A stretch of 64,000 nt of DNA from Merdiplasma sp964643295 (GTDB lineage: Bacteria > Bacillota > Clostridia > Lachnospirales > Lachnospiraceae), in contig CAZXSN010000006.1 of assembly GCA_964643295.1 (NCBI GenBank), positions 23,445 to 87,444 of the forward strand. Reading direction: 5' to 3'. The notes under the pieces are model-generated. The model made no database searches and was not told the DNA's origin. It was given only the letters and a program-made list of their open reading frames with translations. Positions 56,407-64,000 of the stretch are shown piece by piece. The translations under genes and the position numbers were made by a program. The stretch's first letter is position 1. Each line of letters begins with the position of its first letter.

Positions 56407-58323
56407 GCTTTCTTCCTCCGCAGACGCGTCAGCGTCCTGCTTTGTCCCTGCTAAATCCTGCTTCTTTTCCTCCTTCTGCTTACCCTTCATATTCGGCCAG
56501 ATCTGCCCTATCTCGATCGGCTGATCCGTATCTGCCAGGTAATACTGCTCCTCCTTTACGGCGTAAAGGTACCAGGGAATATCCTCCAGCTGCCGGTACT
56601 TTAAGATCTTAATCGATTCCGCCAGGGCCTGCGCACCTTCCCTCGTCATCGCCGAGATCACAAAGAGTTCTACGGATTCAGATCCTTCCACGAATTCGTC
56701 AAGCGCATCCATAAAGAAATCACAGTCGTCATACCCGGTCCAGAAAGCGCCGACATACAGTTCTATATGCCTCTGGTCGTTCCTGTCACTGGTCGCCAGG
56801 AAGAAGGATTCCTTCACGAATTTGCGGGCATAGGTGGGATGAAGGAACCTGAAATTCTTGTAATACCCGCCTGTGCGGATAATCATCTGCATATACACGT
56901 AGACCGCGACAATAGTGGGTGACCGGTCATCCAGCATCGCCAGGTCCTCTGGGATTTGTCTGTCCCATTTCACATCGATAAGCCTGCATGCTTCCTTGAA
57001 CGTAAGCGCCTTCTCCAGACGCGGAGAAGCGCAGTAGATCTCTCCTCCCGAAAAAACGGAATACTTTCTTAAGTAACCCTTCCGGAACAAATACTCGATA
57101 AAGTTCCCCGCCATCTCCAACGGGATGTTGTTGTGGCAGGCAAAAAGCTCCACGGAGGTATACGGCAGATACCCGAGCAGATCCTGGATAATGATCTTGT
57201 ACGCGGGGAAAAATCCTTTTCTTAAATCACCCGAGAAAACGCTGACCGTGACTTTCTTGGTCTCAGAAGGACTGACCTCACAGTGCAGCACATCCTCAAA
57301 CTCTTCCACGGGAAGGGCGAAGCCGCACTCCTCCAGCATATGCTGAAATCTGGTGTCTCCCAGTCCGGCCCAGATATTTTCCTCCTCCTTTGCATCGAAG
57401 AGTTCTTCCGGCTCCTCACTGTCTTTCGGATTCTCTTCCTCTTCTTTTCTTTCCCCGGCTGTTTCTTCCTCCGCCTTCGCAGGCTCTTCCTGCGTATCTT
57501 TCGCCTCTTTCCGGGCAGGCACAGACTCCAAACCGGTCTGCCTTTCCTCCCCGCTTACGGGCTCAGGGACATAGAAAGCCCTGCTGGCCAGTCCGCGGGT
57601 AACATGGCGGGAAAATCCGTAATCAGTCTCCAGCGCGTCCAGCAGCCGGTTTCCCTCCTCCGTATTCAGATCGTCAAAGGAAACCGCCTGAAGGAAACAG
57701 GCCGGTCCGGAAACCCGTTCAGAATTAACCGACAGATCCCGAAGGGATCCCTGTTCCAGCTGCATAAGCAGCGACTCCACATCCTGCTTGTAAGGCGCGA
57801 GCGCCCCTGTGAGCGCCTCTGACGCTGACTGCACGGAAAGGAACTTTTTCAGTAAATTGACAACTTCCTCAAGCCTCTGTTTCCTGGCTGCGAGGCCTTC
57901 TGTGACTGCGGTGAAATAGAAGGATGCTGGACTGCCTGCCGCCGGGAGCTCCTCCTTCGTTAATTCCGCTTTCGCTATTCCGCATATCGTATCATACTCT
58001 TCCAGCAGAATGCCGGAAAGGACATTGAATTCGTTCCTTTCCTCCGCGGTAGGAACAAACCCGTCAGAAGTACGCTGCAGCATAAACTCCAGATGGTTTT
58101 TCAGCAGTGTCAGGGATTCACAAAATCGCGTATAGACAGAGCTGATGTCTGATTCCTCGTTTTTCTCTGGCACAGCCTGTTTCTTCTGCCCTGCGGCGCT
58201 GCCCGTTTTTTTCACCTCTTTGCTCTCTTCCCCTTCTGGGGAACTTTTCCCTTTCCTGGGTTTCCGCGCGGTCGAAACGGTTCCTTCCTTTTCGCCCGGC
58301 GTATCTTTTTGTGTATCTTTCAT
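55905..58323 (-). CDS. N-terminal part of the giant STAND-like ATPase gene
   Basis: About 806 residues from ATG 58323 (AGGAGAC upstream) to the gap. Residues 1-60 are Lys/Glu/Pro-rich. Residues 60-270 are helical (YTRFCESLTLLKNHLEFMLQ). An acidic linker follows. A folded region at about 370-630 includes a winged-helix-like stretch (LPYTSVELFACHNNIPLEMA, FIEYLFRKGYLRKYSVFSGG) and an alpha/beta stretch ending IWPNMKGKQKEEKK. The last ~165 residues are the 37-residue repeats. No catalytic motif is seen here. It is probably the sensor or partner-binding half of the protein whose ATPase lies beyond the gap. Confidence 0.75.
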
Positions 58324-58412
58324 CTTTGTCTCCTGTCTTTGTCCGTTCCCGTCTGCAAAAACGGAAACCTCTACTCATCTTCTCTTTCTCTTCCTGTTTT
58401 TTCTTTCCTGTC

Positions 58413-58440
58413 TTTTTTCGCATCGGCGCCGACGAAAAAA
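58413..58440. repeat. Inverted repeat between HIRAN and ATPase genes
   Basis: TTTTTTCG and CGAAAAAA flank TCGGC-GCCGA with a 2-nt bulge. It sits in the 213-bp spacer before the ATPase gene. It could be an internal processing site, attenuator or operator. Confidence 0.6.
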
Positions 58441-58536
58441 TGCCTGCTTTTTGTGTTCAAATCCCAAGGATCCTGCGTGTGCACCTTCCGCCCGGTCTTC
58501 CCCAATGTTTCAAAGAATCAAACCAACCCCGCATTT

Positions 58537-58935
58537 TTATTCGTGCAGATACACTTTGATTCCGATCTTTGCCCAGGAGCCAATCCACTGCTTCGAGGAA
58601 ATCCTTCCAAAGAGCAGTTTTCCGGCATCCATCAGCCGCGCAAAGATGACGTTGTCCTTCTGCGGCACATATCCGATCTTGACACCGTCCGTTGTTTTGA
58701 TTACGATCGCCTCCGGATCATACGCATTCTCCGGTTCCCGGAAAAAGTTCAGCCGGTCCTCCACCTGTAAGTACGGCTCCAGCTCCTCGATCCCCACGAT
58801 GTGCGTCGTCCCGGCCACGTGGGTGTCAAAAAGGAAAATATCCCTCTCAAACGGTTTCGGAATCGCAAGGCCGCCGTTTTCGCCGTGCAGCAGTTCCACC
58901 AGTTCGTTTCCTTCGCTTTTTATCAGGTCTCCCAC
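58537..58935 (-). CDS. HIRAN-domain protein
   Basis: 132 residues from a GTG at 58935 behind AGGGGAG. Nearly the whole protein is a HIRAN module: IFLFDTHVAGTTHIVGIEEL, LNFFREPENAYDPEAIVIKT, KIGYVPQKDNVIFARLMDAG and IGIKVYLHE. HIRAN domains bind DNA ends or damaged DNA and occur in Rad5/HLTF and in bacterial stand-alone forms. The start lies inside the end of the J-domain gene (13-nt overlap), so the two are translationally coupled and probably act together. Confidence 0.9.
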   Translation of the reverse strand: MGDLIKSEGNELVELLHGENGGLAIPKPFERDIFLFDTHVAGTTHIVGIEELEPYLQVEDRLNFFREPENAYDPEAIVIKTTDGVKIGYVPQKDNVIFARLMDAGKLLFGRISSKQWIGSWAKIGIKVYLHE

Positions 58936-59741
58936 TGCGCTCCCCTTCTCATTTCCTCAATTCTGGTTTCGTAAACAGCTGCCAGCTGCCGGTACTGTTC
59001 CAGAAGTTCTTCCAGTTCCTGCCGCTTCTTTGCGAGCTTCGTCTCATCTTTCAGCAGGCTCTTCATCGTGTACGGATACCTTCCCTTAATCTGATCAATC
59101 CGGCTGCGGACCTCCGAAATCTCTCCGGACAGCCGTTCCTTCTCCCTGCCAAGTGCCGCCGCGGCATCTTCCTGCGTCATATCCGGTGTATCCCCTACCA
59201 TCTCCCCGATCAGCCGAAGCGAGGGCAGATCCCCATTCTTATAGGCATAAACGGCATGCTCAAACAGCATCTGCTGCTCTTTCGTCACGCCGGGATGAAG
59301 ATCCGGATGCAGCGCCTTGACAATCCTGTGATACAGCTTTTTAAGCTCCGCCGTCTCCTCCCCGGTGAGCGTTTTCAGTCTGCTTCGTTTTAAGGCCTCG
59401 TTCATCCTGCCGATCTGGGCATTCAGCTGTTTCTGATATTCGGCAAACTCCGCGTCAAGTTTCTCCTCAATGGCCGGAAGATAAATCGTCTCCTGCCGGT
59501 TGATCTTCGCCTGAATCAGTTCCGCCTTGCGCTTCAGGCGCAGATATCTGCACTGCGCCTCATAAGTCCTGTATTCGAGACCGCCCAGTTTGAGCATGTA
59601 TTCGGTTTCCAAATTTTTGCAGACGACAAACTGCAGCTCGTCGTGCTCCAGCAGGAGCATGGACAGCTCCGCCTTCATCCTGCCGACTTCCGTTTTCAGC
59701 TTTTCAAGATCCGGAAAGAGGATCAGATTTGTTTCCTCCAT
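58923..59741 (-). CDS. J-domain (DnaJ-like) coiled-coil protein
   Basis: 272 residues from ATG 59741 (MEETNLILFPDLEKLKTEV) with AAGGAG 9 nt upstream; the longer in-frame form lacks a site. Residues 1-125 are helical and charged. A J-domain follows: AELKKLYHRIVKALHPDLHP, with the invariant HPD, then FEHAVYAYKNGDLPSLRLIG. A C-terminal coiled coil (EKERLSGEISEVRSRIDQIK, then KKRQELEELLEQYRQLAAVY) ends the protein. J-domains activate Hsp70; the absence of zinc-finger and G/F regions marks it as a specialised co-chaperone or adaptor. It is the first gene of the HIRAN-ATPase-HEPN cluster. Confidence 0.85.
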   Translation of the reverse strand: MEETNLILFPDLEKLKTEVGRMKAELSMLLLEHDELQFVVCKNLETEYMLKLGGLEYRTYEAQCRYLRLKRKAELIQAKINRQETIYLPAIEEKLDAEFAEYQKQLNAQIGRMNEALKRSRLKTLTGEETAELKKLYHRIVKALHPDLHPGVTKEQQMLFEHAVYAYKNGDLPSLRLIGEMVGDTPDMTQEDAAAALGREKERLSGEISEVRSRIDQIKGRYPYTMKSLLKDETKLAKKRQELEELLEQYRQLAAVYETRIEEMRRGAQWET

Positions 59742-59919
59742 CAGACACAACTCCTTCGCAGCCGATGGGAGAAAAACGGGAAACGCCTGCAAGAAAATTG
59801 TTCTGCGAAACGGCCGCTTTCTTCCCCCGAAACGTTTCTTTCCGGCTGAACCGGTCAGACCCTGCAAAAAGTCTGGCGGTTCCATCCCTCTTTATTTTTC
59901 CGCGCACAAAACGGCTGAC

Positions 59920-60834
59920 TCAGTTATTCGTCCCGCAGGCAAAATCGATATTCTTTTTCGCGTACTGGGCGCTTTGCACGGCATCCTCCAGACCCGATAA
60001 GCCAAAGCTTCCGGGATTGTCATTCTCCACGATAGCCCACTCGATATTCGGGTATTCCTTCGCCTTGTCCAGGATCTTCTGCAGCGGGAAAGTGCCCTTG
60101 CCCCAGCCGCACATTTCCCCGGTGTGGGAGGAACCCGCAAGGCCGTCCTTCATATGAAGCAGAGAGATCTCCCCCGCATGCGCGTCCACATACTCCAAAG
60201 CCGCATCCACCGAGCCGCCAAGGCCCTTGCTTGTCCAGTAGACATCCACTTCCTTCTCATCCGTTTCAAACTGATCCAGCGCGTACTTCCCGTTTGTCCC
60301 TTTGAGAAGTTCCAGCGCATGGTTGTGGTAAAGAAGCTTCACGCCCGTGTCTTTCAGGATCTCCTTCATGGTCCGCAAAATCGCATTCACCTGCTCCACC
60401 CAGTGGTCAACCTGCTCCGGGGTATAGTTTCCCTTCTCATCCGGCTTCTCTCCGAACATCTCCGGCGTGGAAAAAGCGAAAATCATTCGCTTGCAGTCCA
60501 GGGCCTGACAGCGCTCCAGCGCCTCCTTAACTGTCTCTTCCACGTCTCCTCCCATGTAATGATAATGCAGACCGCAGGTTTGCAGACCCAGCCGGTCCAT
60601 ATCCGCTTTGATCTTAGCAAGCTCCCATGCCGGTTTGCCCTCCGCGTCCGTCGGGGGAATGAACTGGAAGTTGCACCACTCGACTCCCTCATATCCTGCC
60701 GCGGCCAGAGTCTCCAGAATGGCGGTCACATCCGCCTGACTCTTCACCTTTTCCCAGTCTCCGCCTGCAATAAAGTTAAACATCTGCACGGCGAATTTCA
60801 CATGATCCTTTTTGGAACCTGTCTCTGTTCCCAT
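59920..60834 (-). CDS. Sugar phosphate isomerase/epimerase (AP endonuclease 2-like TIM barrel)
   Basis: 304 residues from ATG 60834 (GGAGG upstream). The barrel shows AGYEGVEWCNFQFI, GLQTCGLHYHYMG, VKLLYHNHALELL (metal ligand His), VDVYWTSKGLGGSVDAALEY and IEWAIVENDNPGSF (Glu ligand). This is the IolE/xylose isomerase-like family that uses a divalent metal to isomerise sugars or inositols. The specific substrate cannot be read from the sequence. It lies 178 nt upstream of the J-domain gene, so sharing its transcript is possible but not required. Confidence 0.88.
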   Translation of the reverse strand: MGTETGSKKDHVKFAVQMFNFIAGGDWEKVKSQADVTAILETLAAAGYEGVEWCNFQFIPPTDAEGKPAWELAKIKADMDRLGLQTCGLHYHYMGGDVEETVKEALERCQALDCKRMIFAFSTPEMFGEKPDEKGNYTPEQVDHWVEQVNAILRTMKEILKDTGVKLLYHNHALELLKGTNGKYALDQFETDEKEVDVYWTSKGLGGSVDAALEYVDAHAGEISLLHMKDGLAGSSHTGEMCGWGKGTFPLQKILDKAKEYPNIEWAIVENDNPGSFGLSGLEDAVQSAQYAKKNIDFACGTNN

Positions 60835-60967
60835 TACTTTTCCTCCGTTTCTGCCAATGAAAAAACTATGCTGTTTTTTGCTGCTGCAATGATTCTGTGA
60901 TTTTGCCCTTTGCTGTTCTATGTTTTTTTCGCAAAGCGCCCTGAAAAGTTCATCTCATCTTTACAGG

Positions 60968-62536
60968 CTACTTTACGCTGTGCGCAAAGCGCAGGAAGGC
61001 CTTTCTTCCTTCCGGTGTGCGCTTGTAGACTCCCGCATGCTCCAACACCTTCGCAAACACCAGGCCGATCTCTTCCCGCAAAATCTCCTCCGCGTGAAAG
61101 AGGGAAATCTCCTCCTGCCCGGATATCCCGGAAGCTGATTTTGCCCCGCAAAGATCATACTTTTCGCGGATCTCCTCCAGCCAGACGGCGTGTTTGCATA
61201 GCGCCTCATCCCCGGAGATATCCGTTCCGTTCACCAGTGCCTCTTTCAGCCCCTCCATCTCACCTTTAAGACGGGCGGGCAGCACCGCCAGTCCCATCAC
61301 CTCGATGAGGCCGATGTTCTCCTTCTTGATATGATGCAGCTCCGCATGGGGATGATATACTCCCAGCGGATGCTCCGCCGTTGTGATGTTGTTGCGCAAA
61401 ACCAGATCCAGCTCGAAATTCTCGCCCCGCTTACGGGCAATCGGCGTGATCGTATTGTGCGGCTCCCCGTCTGTCTCGGCAAAGATAAAAGCGGATTCAT
61501 CCGTATATCCCCGCCAGGCAAGCAGGATACGGTCAGCCAGTTCGATCAGTCTTTCCGCATCCGGACAGCTGATTCGAATCACGGACATCGGCCAGTGCAC
61601 GATTCCGGCCTGTACATCCTCAAACCCGGGGAACGTAAGCGGCATTTCCAGAGCCGCTCTGGCCATCGGAAACTCATAGTGGCCGCCCTGAAAGTGGTCA
61701 TGGCTTAAGATAGAGCCTCCCACGATCGGCAGATCCGCGTTGGATCCCACAAAGTAATGCGGGAACTGGCGCACGAAATCCAAAAGCTTGGCAAAGGTGG
61801 CCCGCTCGATCTTCATCGGCACATGGTCGCGGTTGAACACGATGCAGTGCTCGTTGTAATAGACATACGGAGAGTACTGGAAGTACCAGTCGCTGCCGTT
61901 GATCTTCAAAGGGATAATCCGGTGATTCTGTCTGGCCGGATGGTTCAGCCGTCCGGCATACCCTTCATTCTCCCGGCATAACAGGCACTTCGGGTAAGCG
62001 GTCTGTTTTGCCAGCCGCGCCGCGGCGATCGCTTTCGGATCCTTCTCCGGTTTGGAAAGATTAATCGTGATATCCAACAGTCCGTATTCGGTCCAGGTCT
62101 TCCATTTCAGGTCTTTTACGATGCGGTAGCGGCGGATATAATCACTGTCCTGGCAGAACTGGTAATAATAGGTTGTCGCCGCCAGCGGGCTTTCCTCATA
62201 CCGCCGCCGGAATTCCCGGATAATATGCGATGGCCGGTCGATTAACGCGCCCATCAGCTTCGTATCGAACAGATCCCGGTAACCCACGCTGTTTTCTTCC
62301 AGCACCCCGGCCTCATAGGCCTCATCGCACAGCTGTCCTAAGATTTCCTCCAGATCAAACTGTACGGATGTATCGGACGGATCGAACGATAAGATGGCCT
62401 CCTCCGTCTCCTCCTCCAGCGCGTCGATCTTAAGAATTTCCAGCAGCCGGTTCGCCGTATACAATCGATCCTCCGGTTCCGCCAGGTGCTTCGCCAGCGC
62501 GTACTGCACCAGCCGGGCAATCGCTTCCTGTCCCAT
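60968..62536 (-). CDS. galT: UDP-glucose-hexose-1-phosphate uridylyltransferase, class II
   Basis: 522 residues from ATG 62536 (MGQEAIARLVQYALAKHLAE) behind AGGAGG. Leloir pathway: UDP-glucose + galactose-1-P to UDP-galactose + glucose-1-P. Motifs of the long Firmicutes form include TNLxKPEKDPKAIAAAR-like INLSKPEKDPKAIAAAR, CLLCRENEGYAGRLNHPARQ, YVYYNEHCIVF, and SHDHFQGGHYEFPM with the histidines. Class I HPHGQ-type motifs are absent. No galK or galE lies in the window; the next gene, upstream, is a ribokinase-like gene. Confidence 0.95.
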   Translation of the reverse strand: MGQEAIARLVQYALAKHLAEPEDRLYTANRLLEILKIDALEEETEEAILSFDPSDTSVQFDLEEILGQLCDEAYEAGVLEENSVGYRDLFDTKLMGALIDRPSHIIREFRRRYEESPLAATTYYYQFCQDSDYIRRYRIVKDLKWKTWTEYGLLDITINLSKPEKDPKAIAAARLAKQTAYPKCLLCRENEGYAGRLNHPARQNHRIIPLKINGSDWYFQYSPYVYYNEHCIVFNRDHVPMKIERATFAKLLDFVRQFPHYFVGSNADLPIVGGSILSHDHFQGGHYEFPMARAALEMPLTFPGFEDVQAGIVHWPMSVIRISCPDAERLIELADRILLAWRGYTDESAFIFAETDGEPHNTITPIARKRGENFELDLVLRNNITTAEHPLGVYHPHAELHHIKKENIGLIEVMGLAVLPARLKGEMEGLKEALVNGTDISGDEALCKHAVWLEEIREKYDLCGAKSASGISGQEEISLFHAEEILREEIGLVFAKVLEHAGVYKRTPEGRKAFLRFAHSVK

Positions 62537-63025
62537 CCTCTCCTCCTTTCTGCACACAACTGCCGCCGGGAAACTTTTCGTTTCCTTTATGGCACCGGTG
62601 CCCGCAAAGGGGGCCATCCCCCTGCCGCCTGTTTGTCTTCCTGCTTCTTAAGATACTCCCTTCAGATACGCTCTTCCCCGCCAGGATAAGGCCTGCCGCT
62701 TGCTTTCTTTTCTCCAAGGAAAGAGTGTGTAAGAGAAAAACCTGCATCTTTCCGTACTTCCGGCTTTCCTCCTGCCAGACTCCCTGCTGCCTTTATATTT
62801 TCGAGCTGCAAGTTTGGAACTTTAGTTTCTTAGATGAAGGCTGTGCATTGAGCCTGCCTAAGCAGGCGGGGACTTTCCCTTTTCTTTTTAAAAATACTGA
62901 GGAAAAAAGTATCCGGGCAGTCCGCTGCCCTGTATAGGACTTTGGGCCGCTCCTAAAGAATAATGCTTACCTGAGCAGTCTTCTCTTAAATGAGAATCCC
63001 CGATGCCTTTGGCACTGTGGGTGTG
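62537..63025. other. Intergenic stretch between rbsK-like gene and galT
   Basis: About 490 bp without a supported gene. It holds small hairpins: GCCTGC-CTAA-GCAGGC near 62852-62867, TGCC-AAA-GGCA just after the kinase stop, and TTCTC/GAGAA near 62985. None has a T-run typical of a terminator. The galT promoter presumably lies here but is not obvious. Confidence 0.45.
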
Positions 63026-63910
63026 TCAATTCAGGCCCTCCCTTACCTCCTGCATCGTGGGGATAGAGGGCGCCGCTCCCGGACGGGATACGGCAATCGA
63101 GGATGCTTTTGCCGCAATGCGAAGGGAAGATGCCACCGTCTCTCCGGCAAGCAGGGAGGCTAAAAAGAAACCGCTGAACGTATCCCCCGCCGCCGTGGTA
63201 TCCACCGCTTTCACAGGAAAGATCCCCTGAAATACCTTCTCTTTGCCGTCATAATAGACAGCGCCGTCGCTTCCTAAGGTCAGCACGACAGCAGCCTGCG
63301 GGTATTTCCGCGAAAGGATCGATAGAATCTCCTCCTTGTCGGCGCTGCCGGTAAACTGCTCCCCCTCGATCTCATTGATCAGAAACAGATGCACTTTCGT
63401 CAGGTCACAGGCATAAATCTTCTCATCAAACGGGGAAGGATTCAACACGATCTTCATGCCCCGCTCATACGCCCGGTCGATGAGATAATCCAGCAGGTTT
63501 ACCTCGTTTTGCAGCACAAGACAGTCCCCTTCTCCAAAATCTGCCAGCACCTCATCCACGTACTCCTTTGTCTGCATCTGGTTCGTACCGCCGTAAAGGA
63601 TGATGGAATTCTGCCCGTTTGCATCGACCTGGATGATCGTATGTCCCCCTTTTTGCGGCAGCTTGCGGATGTAGGAGGTATCCACGCCGTTCTCATGGCA
63701 GATATCCAGAAGGAAATCTCCGTCTTCCCCGATCAGGCCCGCGTGATACACATAGACTCCCGCTCTCGCCAGAGCGATGGACTGGTTTAGGCCCTTCCCG
63801 CCGCTGAAAGTTTCCACCTTTCCCGCGAGGATCGTCTCGCCGCCTTGCACGATATGCTCCACCGAATACACGTTGTCCACGTTCAAAGACCCGTAGTTTA
63901 ATACCTTCAT
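63026..63910 (-). CDS. rbsK: Ribokinase-like PfkB family sugar kinase
   Basis: 294 residues from ATG 63910 (MKVLNYGSLNVDNVYSVEHI) with GGGAGAG upstream; the longer frame lacks a site. PfkB signatures: first GGETILAGKVETFSGGKGLN, and second VDTTAAGDTFSGFFLASLLA with the catalytic Asp. Also VLTLGSDGAVYY and NPSPFD. The order and size match ribokinase (ribose to ribose-5-P), but related fructo- or nucleoside kinases cannot be excluded. A clear promoter precedes it. Confidence 0.85.
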   Translation of the reverse strand: MKVLNYGSLNVDNVYSVEHIVQGGETILAGKVETFSGGKGLNQSIALARAGVYVYHAGLIGEDGDFLLDICHENGVDTSYIRKLPQKGGHTIIQVDANGQNSIILYGGTNQMQTKEYVDEVLADFGEGDCLVLQNEVNLLDYLIDRAYERGMKIVLNPSPFDEKIYACDLTKVHLFLINEIEGEQFTGSADKEEILSILSRKYPQAAVVLTLGSDGAVYYDGKEKVFQGIFPVKAVDTTAAGDTFSGFFLASLLAGETVASSLRIAAKASSIAVSRPGAAPSIPTMQEVREGLN

Positions 63911-63945
63911 CACTCTCCCGCCCCTTCCTGCAATTGATCCCTTAT

Positions 63946-63974
63946 ATTTTAACATGAAAAACCAGCCGGTACAA
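63946..63974 (-). promoter_or_regulatory. Sigma-A promoter of the ribokinase-like gene
   Basis: TTGTAC (63969-63974) and TAAAAT (63946-63951) with a 17-nt spacer on the minus strand, about 35 nt upstream of the start codon. Confidence 0.75.
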
Positions 63975-63986
63975 GAAAACTTTCTT

Positions 63987-64000
63987 CGAGCATATGTTCT
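63987..64000. promoter_or_regulatory. Imperfect GAAC-N4-GTTC palindrome upstream of the promoter
   Basis: The minus strand reads AGAACATATGCTCG, one mismatch from the palindrome GAACATATGTTC found intact at 25381. It lies about 12 bp above the -35 of the ribokinase-like gene. It is cut by the window edge on one side. Confidence 0.3.

Noticed and set aside
1..64000. tRNA or rRNA genes
   Set aside because: No GGTTCGA-type T-loops with cloverleaf partners or rRNA core motifs were noticed on reading either strand. A tRNAscan run would be decisive.

Overview
The window looks like a chromosomal segment of a Gram-positive anaerobe of the class Clostridia, most likely Lachnospiraceae. The reasons are a moderate-to-high GC content, AGGAGG-type ribosome binding sites, a single-chain PurL, a class II (Firmicutes) GalT, an archaeal-type ProS, very large secreted Ig-like/Cna-B-like surface proteins and IS200/IS605-type TnpB elements. 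Almost all genes lie on the minus strand. The exception is an interrupted plus-strand block at about 20.9-27.1 kb. Two runs of N (10 nt at 34663, 100 nt at 55805) are scaffold gaps, and both fall inside genes.

Layout. 0-1.5 kb: a truncated IS200/RAYT-like transposase gene, a degenerate 24-bp tandem repeat and a gene with a ScoMcrA-like head domain. 1.6-10.7 kb: a membrane-anchored CapA-family protein translationally coupled to purL, a 59-residue membrane protein, and a Cas4-like nuclease/XPD-type helicase fusion. 11.4-18.4 kb: a 1,434-residue secreted Ig-like protein, a Ser/Thr kinase with an LRR ectodomain and its HTH-like partner. 18.6-27.3 kb: an HPr-like protein without the catalytic histidine, followed by an accessory region. 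That region holds TnpB with its omega-RNA, a transposon-end hairpin, a RecJ homologue, a decayed two-ORF transposon, a second structured RNA resembling an orphan omega-RNA, a SOS-box palindrome and an unrecognised 505-residue protein.

27.5-36.8 kb is conventional: rpiB, a cytidylate-kinase-like gene, a complete branched-chain amino acid ABC importer (livKHMGF, with a strong promoter and an attenuating hairpin after livK), proS and a ferredoxin-type aldo/keto reductase. 37.0-50.45 kb is one 4,493-codon gene for a giant cell-wall protein. Its core is a higher-order repeat: eight distinguishable domain types (A-H) repeated in the same order almost three times with a 2.61-kb period.

50.9-59.7 kb is the most interesting region. 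It is a compact minus-strand cluster encoding a J-domain protein, a HIRAN protein, a ~2,100-residue STAND-like AAA ATPase (two pieces that I argue are one gene split by the assembly gap) and a 355-residue protein ending in a HEPN-like RNxxxH motif. DNA sensing, chaperone recruitment, an NTPase switch and a possible RNase fit a conflict/defence system that I cannot assign to any named type. The window closes with sugar metabolism genes: a TIM-barrel isomerase/epimerase, galT and a ribokinase-like gene.
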